Assembly (NCBI RefSeq): GCF_030323865.1
Contig: NZ_CP066362.1
Coordinates: forward strand, 1,116,001-1,180,000
Length of the DNA stretch: 64,000 nt
Direction of reading: 5' to 3'
Source of the DNA: Pseudarthrobacter defluvii
Lineage (GTDB): Bacteria; Actinomycetota; Actinomycetes; Actinomycetales; Micrococcaceae
Shown here: positions 1-9,693 of the stretch, piece by piece
Layout of the letters: each line of letters begins with the position of its first letter
How positions within the stretch are numbered: position 1 is the stretch's first letter
Translations under genes and position numbers: made by a program
Notes under the pieces: generated by a model
Told to the model about the DNA's origin: nothing
The model's input: only the letters and a program-made list of their open reading frames with translations
The model's database searches: none

Positions 1-1053
1 GTGGAGGCCATGTCCGACGCCGACCTCGCCGCCGCCGCGCGTACGGCCACCATTTTCGCCCGGGTCTCCCCGGAACAAAAGGCGCGGATCATCACCCTCC
101 TGCGGCAAAGCGGCGGTGCGGTGGGCTTCATGGGGGACGGCGTCAACGACGCCCTGGCATTGCACAAGGCGGATATCGGCATTTCCGTTGATACCGCAAC
201 GGACGTCGCCAAGGACGCGGCCGACGTCGTCCTTTTGGACAAGGACCTCGGCGTCCTGGCGGACGGCGTGATGGAGGGGCGGCGGATCTTCGCCAACACC
301 ATCAAGTACGTGCTGATGGGCACGTCCAGCAACTTCGGCAACATGTTCAGCGCCGCCGTGGCTTCCGTGGTGCTGAGCTTCCTGCCCATGCTGCCGGGCC
401 AGATCCTGCTGAACAACCTGCTCTACGATTCCGGGCAGCTGGCCATCCCGGGGGACCGTGTGGACAAGGAACAGCTGCGTGCGCCCTCGCACTGGAACAT
501 CGCCTTCATCCGGCGGTTCATGCTCCTTTTCGGGCCCATCAGCTCGCTGTTCGACTTCGCCACGTTCGCCCTGATGTTGTTCGTTTTCGACGCAGCGCCC
601 GGGGAGTTCAGGGCCGGCTGGTTCATCGAATCCATTGCCACCCAGACGCTGATTATCTTCGCCATCCGCACCCGGCGCGTTCCGTTCCTGCGCAGCCGGC
701 CCTCCAACGGCCTGATCGCGGCGTCCCTGGGTGTGGTGGCCGTGGGCGTGTTCCTGCCGCTCTCACCCCTGGCCGGCGTGCTGGGCTTCGACCCGTTGCC
801 GGTGCCGTTCTTCCTGGCCCTGCTGGGCATGGTGGTGGTGTATCTGGTGCTCGTGGAGCTCGCCAAGCAGTGGTTCTTTGCCCGTGATGCGCAGCAATTG
901 CCGGCCACGCCCCCACCCGTGCAGCGCCGGCACGCCACCCACCACATCTCCCGGCGGGCGTTCCGGTTCAGCATTCCCGTCAGGGTGCCCCCGCTGCGGG
1001 CGCCTGTTGCAAGGCAAAAGGGGCGGCGGAGGCGGCCCGTCCGTAATCTTTAG
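1..1053 (+). CDS. mgtA: Magnesium-translocating P-type ATPase, C-terminal part (cut by window edge)
   Basis: The 5' end lies outside the window, so the first codon here is internal. About 350 residues remain. The P-domain hinge motif GDGVND is at residues 45-50, followed by the C-terminal membrane domain with about six hydrophobic helices. The stretch NNLLYDSGQLAIPGD and the later RFMLLFGPISSLFDFATF are characteristic of the MgtA/MgtB (P-IIIB) subgroup, which imports Mg2+ using ATP. Unusually, the last ~50 residues form a basic, Pro/Arg-rich tail beyond the last helix. The DevS-like kinase gene follows on the same strand after 87 nt. Family assignment is strong; the substrate is inferred from the family. 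Confidence 0.88.
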   Translation: MEAMSDADLAAAARTATIFARVSPEQKARIITLLRQSGGAVGFMGDGVNDALALHKADIGISVDTATDVAKDAADVVLLDKDLGVLADGVMEGRRIFANTIKYVLMGTSSNFGNMFSAAVASVVLSFLPMLPGQILLNNLLYDSGQLAIPGDRVDKEQLRAPSHWNIAFIRRFMLLFGPISSLFDFATFALMLFVFDAAPGEFRAGWFIESIATQTLIIFAIRTRRVPFLRSRPSNGLIAASLGVVAVGVFLPLSPLAGVLGFDPLPVPFFLALLGMVVVYLVLVELAKQWFFARDAQQLPATPPPVQRRHATHHISRRAFRFSIPVRVPPLRAPVARQKGRRRRPVRNL

Positions 1054-1140
1054 CCCATGCGGCGCTGTGGGTTGTTAGCATGGAGGGGGAGACGCTGGGG
1101 CTCGTCTTTATGTATTCGAAGGTGATGCAGACCGCCGTGA

Positions 1141-2847
<1,707 letters not shown>

Positions 2848-2884
2848 GCGCGGGCGCTGTGGAGGTGCCACACGCAGTGGGTTG

Positions 2885-3571
2885 TCAGGGCAGCAGCTCC
2901 CAGGCGCGGGGGATGGGCGCCGGGATGAGCTGGCCCCGGCGCCGGAAGCCCAGCTTTTGGAGCACTGAGGATACATAGCCGGCAACAGTGGCTTCAGACA
3001 GCATGAGGTCCTGCCCGATCTGCCGGTTGGTGAGTCCGCGCGCCATGAGGGCCAGCACGTCCCGCTCTGTCTGCGTCATGACTTTGAGCCATGGAGCGGA
3101 AGCCGTTGCGTAGAGACTTTCCGCCACCCTCTCCCGGACACCTGGCCAGATGGCCGGAATGCCCGCGGCTGTGCTCCGGATGCATTCGACCAGGGCGGTG
3201 TTGTCACCGATCCTCTTGATGACGTAGCCTTCCGCGCCTGCCAGGACTGCTGCCCGCACGGCGTGCTGTTCATCCCAGCCGGTCAGGATCAGGCATCGGA
3301 CGTCAGGGGCGCTGGAGCGTATCTCGCGGCACACCTCGATGCCTGTGCCGTCGGGCAGCCTGTCGTCCAGCACCGCGATGTCGGGCTGCAGGACGTGGAT
3401 GAGCCGGACGGCCTCTGTTGCGGATCCGCTGTCGCCCGCCACCTCGAAGCCGAAATGTTCGAGCATGTCGCCAAGTCCCTGCCGGACCATCTTGTGGTCA
3501 TTCAGGATGAAGACCCGGATGGGGAGGGCGGGGGACTGGGCCCCATCAGGGGGTGCTGTTGGTGTATCCAT
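2885..3571 (-). CDS. NarL/DevR-family response regulator
   Basis: 228 aa from the chosen start. The receiver domain (about 18-135) has acidic residues in ILNDHK, the phospho-acceptor Asp69 in VLDDRLPDG and the conserved Lys in GYVIKRI. The LuxR-type HTH is C-terminal (TQTERDVLALMARGLTNRQI). The receiver closely resembles DevR (DosR), so this is the probable output partner of the facing DevS-like kinase. I chose ATG 3571 because the conserved domain starts soon after it and a GAGAG precedes it. The frame also opens at ATG 3661, directly after the upstream gene's stop, which would add 30 low-complexity residues. Confidence 0.85.
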   Translation of the reverse strand: MDTPTAPPDGAQSPALPIRVFILNDHKMVRQGLGDMLEHFGFEVAGDSGSATEAVRLIHVLQPDIAVLDDRLPDGTGIEVCREIRSSAPDVRCLILTGWDEQHAVRAAVLAGAEGYVIKRIGDNTALVECIRSTAAGIPAIWPGVRERVAESLYATASAPWLKVMTQTERDVLALMARGLTNRQIGQDLMLSEATVAGYVSSVLQKLGFRRRGQLIPAPIPRAWELLP

Positions 3572-3661
3572 TAAGACGCTCTCGTAGGACTGATGCCCTT
3601 CCCGGCCGCCCTTTCCGCGCAGCCGCCCCTCCGAAAGGAACGCCAGTAAGTCATTCGACAT

Positions 3662-3994
3662 TTACGGCCACTCGATTCCCAGCGCCGTGCCGGCGGAAGC
3701 GGGAAGGTCCCGCGTGATGCCGCAGACCGAACACGTGGTGCTGTGGTCCGGTCCCTTCACCCACTGGTGGGACTCCTCCAGCCGGTACTCATACCGGCCG
3801 CCGAGCTCCTGCAGCCGGTTCAGCGCCAGACTGGCAGTTTCCCACGAACTCCAGCGGCCTACCACCCCGCCCTTGTCCTTAGTGATGACATTGCACCCGC
3901 CATCCCCGAGCTCGTGGCCGCTGTCCTGCCCGCCCGGCGGCTCACCGCCGCCGTGTACTGCTTTGTACTCGTCCGCTGTTGCCATGGTCGCCAT
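3662..3994 (-). CDS. Hypothetical protein with a CxxC knuckle
   Basis: About 110 aa, no family recognised. The C-terminal half has regular coding character and a single CxxC in STTCSVCGITRD, which might be half of a zinc site, next to WVKGPDH. The start at 3994 follows AGGG at good spacing; the frame stays open further upstream, but there it only shadows the preceding gene. It begins 13 nt after the stop of the 182-aa gene at 4008-4556, so the two are probably cotranscribed. The DevR-like gene follows downstream. Function unknown. Confidence 0.6.
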   Translation of the reverse strand: MATMATADEYKAVHGGGEPPGGQDSGHELGDGGCNVITKDKGGVVGRWSSWETASLALNRLQELGGRYEYRLEESHQWVKGPDHSTTCSVCGITRDLPASAGTALGIEWP

Positions 3995-4007
3995 CTTTCG
4001 CCCTGGC

Positions 4008-4556
4008 TCAGGCAGCCTTCTGCTGCCCGCCGGTGAGGAAGAGCTCCAGCGACTGGAGCGTGATGACAGCGTCGTTGAAAGCCGGGTTGCGGTGCGGGTG
4101 CAGGCGGTGCAGCAATCCGCCGTTGTACTGGAGGCGGCGGCGGGCGGTGCTGACCGTACGGCTGGCATAAACAACATCCCCGGGGTGGCGGGGCAGGGCC
4201 TGGGTCATGCACTGTATCGATGCCAGCGCGACGGCAAGGACGTTGGCATCCATCTGCTGCCCGGCGGCCCGGTGTCCGCGGAGCTGGGAAGCGAACCCGT
4301 CCCATATGTCCCGCGCCGCCGCCCGGGCCACCTCTGTCCGTGCCTCATCGGCCGGCACACCGCCCTCCACGAGTTCCTTGTGGAAGCACTCGAACCGGCC
4401 GGCAAGCGCCTTGACCTTCTTGGCAACGTCATCTGTTTCACCTGCAGCCGACGGTGCCGGGGTGAAGTTGGAAGGATGAAGCAGCATCGCCCTCCGGCGT
4501 GCCGCTTCCGCCTGCGATACACGGGCGGGGCGAAGCGTGAGGATATCAGCGGACAT
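4008..4556 (-). CDS. Hypothetical protein, mostly alpha-helical
   Basis: 182 aa, not recognised. ATG 4556 is preceded by AAAGGA at ideal spacing and is preferred over the upstream ATG at 4601. The protein is rich in Ala, Arg and Leu, looks helical and soluble, and has no signal peptide or membrane segment. It appears to be the first gene of a short minus-strand run with the CxxC protein and the DevR-like regulator, so it may belong to the same stress or dormancy response; that is inference from position only. Confidence 0.6.
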   Translation of the reverse strand: MSADILTLRPARVSQAEAARRRAMLLHPSNFTPAPSAAGETDDVAKKVKALAGRFECFHKELVEGGVPADEARTEVARAAARDIWDGFASQLRGHRAAGQQMDANVLAVALASIQCMTQALPRHPGDVVYASRTVSTARRRLQYNGGLLHRLHPHRNPAFNDAVITLQSLELFLTGGQQKAA

Positions 4557-4877
4557 GCGGGTCCTTTCAAAATCCAGCCAGTCTGCAGGGTGCGCCTGCA
4601 CGCCGGCGGCAGCCTCGACGGTGCCTCCGGCGCATAGTCACTGGGGTTCATGGGGAATGCCGTTCCGGCCTCGCAATGTGAGGACCCGGACGGCGCCTTT
4701 ACCAGAATGCCAAGTGCCCCGCGCCGGCTATAGGGCTGAAAGTCCCGTCCTCGGACCAGGCATTTCCGTGCCCGGTGGAAGGCGGGGGCTTTGGGCCCTG
4801 TTTCCGGTTCCGGCCCCGTCCTAGCCTGATTTTGGGAGCGCGGCGTACGGCCGCGTGCCGGACCCGGGAGGCACAGG
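4557..4877. other. Divergent intergenic region without a supported gene
   Basis: This 321-bp gap separates the start of the 182-aa hypothetical gene (minus) from the GTG start of the membrane protein (plus). Both ribosome binding sites lie at its ends (AAAGGA read on the minus strand; GGGAGG at about 4865-4870). Open frames across it have no start signal or family likeness. I see no strong promoter hexamers or stem-loop. Confidence 0.5.
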
Positions 4878-5579
4878 GTGAAATCGGCAAACACAAGCAT
4901 CACCGCAGGCATCGTCCTCATTGCGCTGGGGGTGCTGTTGCTGCTGGACAGGCTCGGCGTCATGGACACGGCGGCCTTCGTGGCACCGCTGATCTTCGCG
5001 GCAGTTGGAGTCTTGTTCCTGTCCCTCTTCTTCCGGCGCCGGGAGAACTGGTGGGCGGCCATCCCCGGTTCCGTGTTCCTGGGCCTGGCCGCGGTCATCA
5101 CCACCACGCAGCTCACGGGCGGCGCCTGGGGAGCAGCCTTCCTGTTCCTCTTTATGGGTGCCGGTTTCGCCGCTGTCTACCTGCGGGAACCGGGCAACTG
5201 GTGGGCCCTGATCCCATCCGGTGTCATGTTCACCCTTGCGGTCATCGTCGCGCTCCCGCAGGAACTGCAGGGTACGCCCACCGCTGCCATCCTCTTCCTG
5301 GGCCTGGCGGCCACCTTTGGAGTGCTTTCCCTGATCCCGGTCAGGATGAATGAAGCCAGCAGCCACGTGGAACGGATGAAATGGCCGTTGATCCCGGCCG
5401 GGATCCTGACCGTGATGGGGCTGATCTTCGTGCTCCAGGCCACGGCCCTCCTGATTCCTGCGGACTTTGCCTTCCCGGCGGTGATGATCGTGGCCGGAGC
5501 CGCCCTGGTGGTGTACGCCTTCCTCGCCCACCGCGACGGGCGGCAGAAGTCGCACGGCCCCGGACCCCGGGCAAGCTGA
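4878..5579 (+). CDS. Multi-pass membrane protein of unknown function (LiaF/DUF5668-like TM repeats)
   Basis: 233 aa beginning at GTG 4878, with GGGAGG 8 nt upstream. It has seven or eight hydrophobic segments. Short helix pairs separated by ENWWAAIP and GNWWALIPS suggest internal duplication, as in LiaI/LiaF- or DUF5668-type membrane modules. A short basic tail ends the protein. It converges on the TDT transporter gene, with a palindromic repeat between them. No catalytic motif is visible; a role in envelope homeostasis would be a guess. Confidence 0.7.
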   Translation: MKSANTSITAGIVLIALGVLLLLDRLGVMDTAAFVAPLIFAAVGVLFLSLFFRRRENWWAAIPGSVFLGLAAVITTTQLTGGAWGAAFLFLFMGAGFAAVYLREPGNWWALIPSGVMFTLAVIVALPQELQGTPTAAILFLGLAATFGVLSLIPVRMNEASSHVERMKWPLIPAGILTVMGLIFVLQATALLIPADFAFPAVMIVAGAALVVYAFLAHRDGRQKSHGPGPRAS

Positions 5580-5615
5580 AGGATCTGGCAGGCAGAGCGG
5601 CCGCGCCCTCCATCC

Positions 5616-5672
5616 CGAGATGGCAGTTAACGGCAATCCGGCGCGCCGATACTGCCGTTAAGTGCCACCTCG
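5616..5672. repeat. Palindromic repeat, copy 1
   Basis: An imperfect inverted repeat with 20-nt arms (5616-5635 and 5653-5672) matching at 18 of 20 positions and a 17-nt centre. The half-site CGAGATGGCAGTTAACGGCA recurs in degenerate form at 6777-6837 on the other side of the TDT transporter gene. The right arm contains the transporter's stop codon and last codons. There is no T run, so it is not a classical intrinsic terminator. Confidence 0.75.
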
Positions 5673-6740
5673 CGGCAAGGATGGCGCGAGCAGCGTGCCC
5701 CACAGGTGCCAGAGCATCCCGGCGAACGTGGCCAGGAAGGCCGCGACCGCCAGCCATAGTTCGGTCCGGCCAATGGCTGCCACCAGCGGCAGCTGGTCCG
5801 CTCGGCCCAGGTAGATCCCCGCGACGGCGTACATGCCCAGGGGAAAGATGACGCTCCACAGCCCCGGCTCGTAGGACAGCGGCACCTTGTGCAGCACGTG
5901 CCGCCACCAGCCGGCGGCGAGCAGCACGGGGAAGAGCCACGAGGCGAAGGACCAGAACACCACGGAGGCGCCCGCCACCAGCCCCCGCGTTGCATCCACC
6001 ATGGGTGCTCCGGCCATCTCCACGATCCGGGCTCCGGCCAGGACGCTGATGGCCATGGCGCCCATGGCCACGAAGTATTGCGGGCGAAGGTCCTGCGGCC
6101 GGATGGGGTAGGTCATCAGCCGGAGTGAGACGAAGATTCCCACTGCGGCATAGAGGATGAGCCCTACGGACCAGGCCACGACGGCGACCAGCGCCAGGGC
6201 GGCGCGCCAGTCCGGGGCGGCGAGGGGCTCGATGGACGCTGCCGACACTGCAACCGACTGGCTGGCGACGCACCAGATGAACCACGAGCCGTTGGCATCC
6301 TTGACCACCGGCCGCTCGGACCTGCCCAGCACCGCCGTCCATGGCACGACGTAGCCGAGCACCACCCAGGCGAGCACCGCAACCACCAGGAGTACCGCCG
6401 TCGCGCCTTGCCACCCGGCCATCCCAAGCCGGGCCCCCAGCACGTTTGTTCCGGCGATGAAGGTGAAGAAGCCGAACGCCCGGCCGGGATCCAGGAAGTC
6501 GCCGCGCATGTCGGCGGCGAACCTGGCCAGGCGGAGCAGGCTGAGCGCAAGGATCACCAGGTAGGAGAGGGCACACACCACCAGCAGGGCCAGCGAAAGC
6601 GCATGGAAGCCCTCAAGCTCAAGCCCCACGGAGATGATGCCGCTGGCCATGGTGAGGGCGAAGTAGCCCGGGGTCAGGGTGCGTACCGCCTGAAGGGCGC
6701 GGGATCCGAAGGAGTGCCGGGCATCAGTGGCGGTGTCCAT
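5658..6740 (-). CDS. TDT/TehA-family membrane transporter
   Basis: 360 aa with about ten hydrophobic helices and no signal peptide. Segments such as TPGYFALTMASGIISVG near the N-terminus and LWSVIFPLGMYAVAG near the C-terminus match the tellurite-resistance/C4-dicarboxylate (TDT, SLAC1-like) family, which moves anions or small organic acids. Substrate unknown. Both ends lie at copies of a palindromic repeat (5616-5672 overlaps the stop codon; 6777-6837 is just upstream of the start). The gene appears to be monocistronic. Confidence 0.85.
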   Translation of the reverse strand: MDTATDARHSFGSRALQAVRTLTPGYFALTMASGIISVGLELEGFHALSLALLVVCALSYLVILALSLLRLARFAADMRGDFLDPGRAFGFFTFIAGTNVLGARLGMAGWQGATAVLLVVAVLAWVVLGYVVPWTAVLGRSERPVVKDANGSWFIWCVASQSVAVSAASIEPLAAPDWRAALALVAVVAWSVGLILYAAVGIFVSLRLMTYPIRPQDLRPQYFVAMGAMAISVLAGARIVEMAGAPMVDATRGLVAGASVVFWSFASWLFPVLLAAGWWRHVLHKVPLSYEPGLWSVIFPLGMYAVAGIYLGRADQLPLVAAIGRTELWLAVAAFLATFAGMLWHLWGTLLAPSLPRGGT

Positions 6741-6776
6741 GCACCAAGCTTAGGACTGGCGCATCCTGCCCGACTT

Positions 6777-6837
6777 CGCGAGATGGCACTTCCCAGCAGT
6801 TGCCGGCGGGAACATTGCCGTCACCTGCCATCTCGCG
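6777..6837. repeat. Palindromic repeat, copy 2
   Basis: Perfect 12-nt outer arms, CGCGAGATGGCA (6777-6788) and its complement (6826-6837), with a less symmetric interior. Each half aligns with a half of the element at 5616-5672, for example CGAGATGGCA-(N)4-ACGGCAAT when the right half is read on the minus strand. The element sits between the divergent TDT start and the end of the SRPBCC gene. A REP-like dispersed element is the simplest reading. Confidence 0.7.
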
Positions 6838-6846
6838 GGAGAGGTC

Positions 6847-7743
6847 TTACCGGGCCTGTGCCTCCGCGGTCGCCTTGATGCTGGCCAGGAGTTCGGTCTG
6901 GCTGCGCTCGGAGATCTTCATGACCAGGGCATCAACCGCTGCCTCTGCCATGTTCCGCGGAATGACGTCGGAGCGCATGCTGAGCCTGGTCCAGCCGTTC
7001 GCCGGCGCCACTTCCACTGTGAACACCGGGCCAAGGGCCGCCTTTGACGTGAAGCGCTCATTTTGGGCGAACTCCGTGTACTCGTGCGTCGTTTTCAGCG
7101 GGATCCCCAGGACCTTCCACGCCGCCTGAAAGGTGGTCCCCACACCCTCGGGGGTGGTCTTCAACTCCGAGATCTGCACGTCCGGGCCCAGCCAGACGCG
7201 GGGATCCCTGACCAGGTCGAAAACCTGCGGCAGCGGCGCGTCGATGATGACGGAGCCGGACCATGCCAGGTTTTGCGTGAACTTCGCTTCGCTTTCGGGC
7301 GCCGTCTTCATCCCGGCCTCCACCAGGCCCTTGACGTTGGCCACCATGCCCTGGATGTCCGTTTCCGCCCACCGTGCGAACAGGGCCTGGGCCGGTACGC
7401 GGACCAGGGGTGCGGGGATGTCCAGGCTTTCCTCCACGGTCAACTCGGTCCCGTCCTCCACCGGCTCCAGCGTGAAGGTGAGCGTGGGCCCTACCGACGT
7501 GCCGGAGACGATGCGCTTGTTGGGAACCACTTCCCGGTACTCGTGGGTCACGTGCATGGGCAGGCCCCACATCTTGGCCGACCAACGCGCCGAGGTGCCT
7601 TCGCCATCGGGTTTAACGTCCAGGTGGGTGACGTCGCTGTCCCCGGGGAAGGCCTTCATCCAGTTCGTCGGGTCGCTCAGAAATGAAAACACCCTGTCCA
7701 CCGGGGCGTTGATCCTGGTGCTCCGTATAAGGTTCCTGGTCAT
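6847..7743 (-). CDS. Tandem SRPBCC (START-like) domain protein
   Basis: 298 aa made of two related SRPBCC/polyketide-cyclase-like domains, about 1-145 and 155-295. Each begins with a typical first strand and helix (STRINAPVDRVFSFLSDPTNW; DAPLPQVFDLVRDPRVW) and each contains a THEYxE-type strand, so it probably arose by internal duplication. Such domains form hydrophobic ligand cavities, and no catalytic residue can be named. No signal peptide. It stands 109 nt upstream of no partner gene on its strand, and the ligand is unknown. Confidence 0.85.
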   Translation of the reverse strand: MTRNLIRSTRINAPVDRVFSFLSDPTNWMKAFPGDSDVTHLDVKPDGEGTSARWSAKMWGLPMHVTHEYREVVPNKRIVSGTSVGPTLTFTLEPVEDGTELTVEESLDIPAPLVRVPAQALFARWAETDIQGMVANVKGLVEAGMKTAPESEAKFTQNLAWSGSVIIDAPLPQVFDLVRDPRVWLGPDVQISELKTTPEGVGTTFQAAWKVLGIPLKTTHEYTEFAQNERFTSKAALGPVFTVEVAPANGWTRLSMRSDVIPRNMAEAAVDALVMKISERSQTELLASIKATAEAQAR

Positions 7744-7843
7744 TTCCTGTCTCCTGTTCCGGCAGGTTCCTGGTTCCTGCCCTGCCTTCCAGTCCAGTTC
7801 CCCGGGCAGTTGCAGAAAAAGAGGAAAAGGTCCCGCGCGGCAG

Positions 7844-8608
7844 TCAGGCGGCCGCGACTGCCCGGGCCCAGTGTTCCCTCAGCAGCGCCGCGACCCGCCC
7901 AGGTTCCGCCCGGTGCGGCGGGTCGAAATGGTGCCGTTCGGGGAAGACTTCCAGCCGGTAGTCGGAGAAGACACGGGACAGCCGGTCCGCGTTGTCACCC
8001 TGTTCGTCGGGGCTGCTCATGCCGCCCAGCACAAAAAGCACGGGTTTGGCGAAGGCAGCCAAGCGGTCCCGGTCCAGCTCGTACGTGTCGAAGGCGTGCA
8101 GAAAGGCGCTGATACCGGCCGGCCGCTTGGCCATCCACGACGGCGGCGGGCCGGGCGGGGGAGGCGGCAGGACGGCGTCGGGCTTCACCTGCAGCCGCAT
8201 GAAAGCGGGCATGAACTCCTCCGGCGGCAGGTCATGCAGTTCCCCATAGCGCTGCCACAGCCTGGTGTGCGCCGGGCTCCAGTCCCAGTTTCCCGCCCAC
8301 GCCGGCTCCAACAAGGCCAGGCTCCGGAGCCGCTCGGGGTGCCTGGCCGTGAGCGCCAGCGCAACGGCGCCGCCACCGGAGTACCCCAGCAGGTGGAAGG
8401 TGTCCCAGCCGCGGGCATCGGCCTCGCGGAGCACGCCATCCCCCTCGGTGTCCAGGCTCCAGTCCGGCGGCGGAGCGTCCCCCTGGTAAAGCTCCAGGTC
8501 CTTGGCGACGGCGTCCACGTCAGGTCCCAGAACCTCCAGCAGCCGGCCGTAAGCGGTCCCGGCGGGAAGGACACTGCCGGGGAGCAGGACCACGCGAAAC
8601 GGCTTCAC
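7844..8608 (-). CDS. Alpha/beta hydrolase
   Basis: 254 aa, soluble. The nucleophile elbow GYSGGG places the catalytic Ser at residue 77. A late ERHHFDPPH segment carries the probable catalytic His. The fold order (VVLLPG strand near the N-terminus, lid region with a PPPPPGPPP stretch around 150) fits a serine hydrolase or esterase. GTG 8608 overlaps the stop of the upstream TfoX-like gene as GTGA, so the two are translationally coupled. Substrate unknown. Confidence 0.85.
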   Translation of the reverse strand: MKPFRVVLLPGSVLPAGTAYGRLLEVLGPDVDAVAKDLELYQGDAPPPDWSLDTEGDGVLREADARGWDTFHLLGYSGGGAVALALTARHPERLRSLALLEPAWAGNWDWSPAHTRLWQRYGELHDLPPEEFMPAFMRLQVKPDAVLPPPPPGPPPSWMAKRPAGISAFLHAFDTYELDRDRLAAFAKPVLFVLGGMSSPDEQGDNADRLSRVFSDYRLEVFPERHHFDPPHRAEPGRVAALLREHWARAVAAA

Positions 8609-8991
8609 GGCAGGACCTTGCGCCCCTTAGGTTCCTTGGGCTCCTTGGGCGGCAGGGACGCAACGTAGCCCAGTGCCTTCTCCGCCCATGCCCGCGCCCG
8701 CGCCTCGTCGCCGTCGCCCTCTTCATTCCAGACCTCCGGCAACCCGGTGTAGCCGCCCATCGGCCGGTCCGCGGGCCCGAACGGCACCGTCCGCTCCGAT
8801 GACTCCAGCAATTCCTTGTCCTCCCGCGAGAGCTTCACCCCGATGGTGGGACCGAACAGCCCGGCGAACATGTTGCCGTTGACGAAGGCGCCCAGGTTGC
8901 CGAACATCGGCTTCACCACAACGCCCGGATGCTCCGGAACCACGCGCCGGAACCGCGCTTTCTCTTCCTCGGTGGCCTTGGGCATCTCCAT
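8605..8991 (-). CDS. TfoX N-terminal domain (TfoX/Sxy family) protein
   Basis: 128 aa, matching the small stand-alone TfoX N-terminal domain proteins common in actinobacteria. Diagnostic features are VKPMFGNLGAFVNGNMFAGLFG near residue 27 and RPMGGYTGLPE later on. The lysine/proline-rich tail KEPKEPKGRK is probably disordered. GGGAG precedes the start; ATG 8985 is possible too. In gamma-proteobacteria Sxy/TfoX activates competence genes, but a one-domain protein here need not have that role. The hydrolase gene overlaps its stop by 4 nt. Confidence 0.8.
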   Translation of the reverse strand: MEMPKATEEEKARFRRVVPEHPGVVVKPMFGNLGAFVNGNMFAGLFGPTIGVKLSREDKELLESSERTVPFGPADRPMGGYTGLPEVWNEEGDGDEARARAWAEKALGYVASLPPKEPKEPKGRKVLP

Positions 8992-9136
8992 GGCTTCATC
9001 TCCCGGTGGCAGGGTCTATTCCGCAGGATCTCGATGCAGGATATGCCTGATTGCCGGCGGGGTCGAGGGGCCGCCGTTGCCATGGGCCAACCAGTAATAA
9101 ATGCCATTCTGAGCAGGTCAAACTTCCGGGTGGAGT

Positions 9137-9148
9137 GCTATATATAGC
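9137..9148 (+). promoter_or_regulatory. AT-rich palindrome, possible -10/operator of the Nramp operon
   Basis: GCTATATATAGC is a perfect 12-bp palindrome in otherwise GC-rich DNA, about 70 nt upstream of the lipoprotein start. TATATA could be a -10 hexamer for the operon. No good -35 is visible at 17 nt, so an operator or activator-dependent promoter is possible. Confidence 0.35.
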
Positions 9149-9216
9149 TCAAGGCAACTAATTTCCGCTGCCTTGCCAGGCGGCATGATCCGGGGTTCCG
9201 GAGGCTGGAGGCAACG

Positions 9217-9693
9217 GTGCAGAACACGCCAGCCCCGGCTGCCAACCCACCGAGCCGGGCCGCCAAGCTCGTGTCCCTCGCCGTCCTCAGCCTCGCTTTC
9301 CTGACCGGCTGCAGCGGCGGCACCAGCCAGTCGGTGGCCAGCGCCGTGAAGGACAGTTCCTCCGCGGTCGCCACGGCCCGGATCGCCCTGCGGCAGGACA
9401 TGGACGGAAAACTGACGAAAGCCGCCGCCTCCACCAGCCTTGACGATGAGCTCAAGGAGATCCAGACCAGCCGCAGCACCATCCTGAAGCTCTCGCCGCC
9501 CTCCCAGGGAGACCGCGAAACGCAGAAGCAGGCACTGGACGTGCTGGACCAATGCGCTGCGGGGTTCGCCACCGCGCGCGCCGCACTGGCAGCGAACGAC
9601 GGCGGCACCCCCTCCCTCCCGGACGCTGACAAGGCGCTCGCGGATGCGCAGGACGCCCTCAAGCAGCTCAAAGACAAGGTGGGGGACAAGTGA
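9217..9693 (+). CDS. Small lipoprotein, first gene of the Nramp/PRC operon
   Basis: 158 aa, GTG start 9217 with GGAG upstream. It has a lipoprotein signal peptide with lipobox LTGC (Cys32). The mature part is helical, Ala/Lys/Asp-rich and probably coiled-coil, with no known domain. Its stop overlaps the start of the Nramp-like transporter gene (GTGA at 9690-9693), implying coupled translation and related function. As an anchored extracytoplasmic protein it might sit beside the transporter; this is inference. Confidence 0.8.
   Translation: MQNTPAPAANPPSRAAKLVSLAVLSLAFLTGCSGGTSQSVASAVKDSSSAVATARIALRQDMDGKLTKAAASTSLDDELKEIQTSRSTILKLSPPSQGDRETQKQALDVLDQCAAGFATARAALAANDGGTPSLPDADKALADAQDALKQLKDKVGDK

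Noticed and set aside
3995..4177. N-terminal extension of the 110-aa CxxC protein
   Set aside because: The extra residues are a frame-shifted read of the preceding gene; a ribosome site marks ATG 3994.
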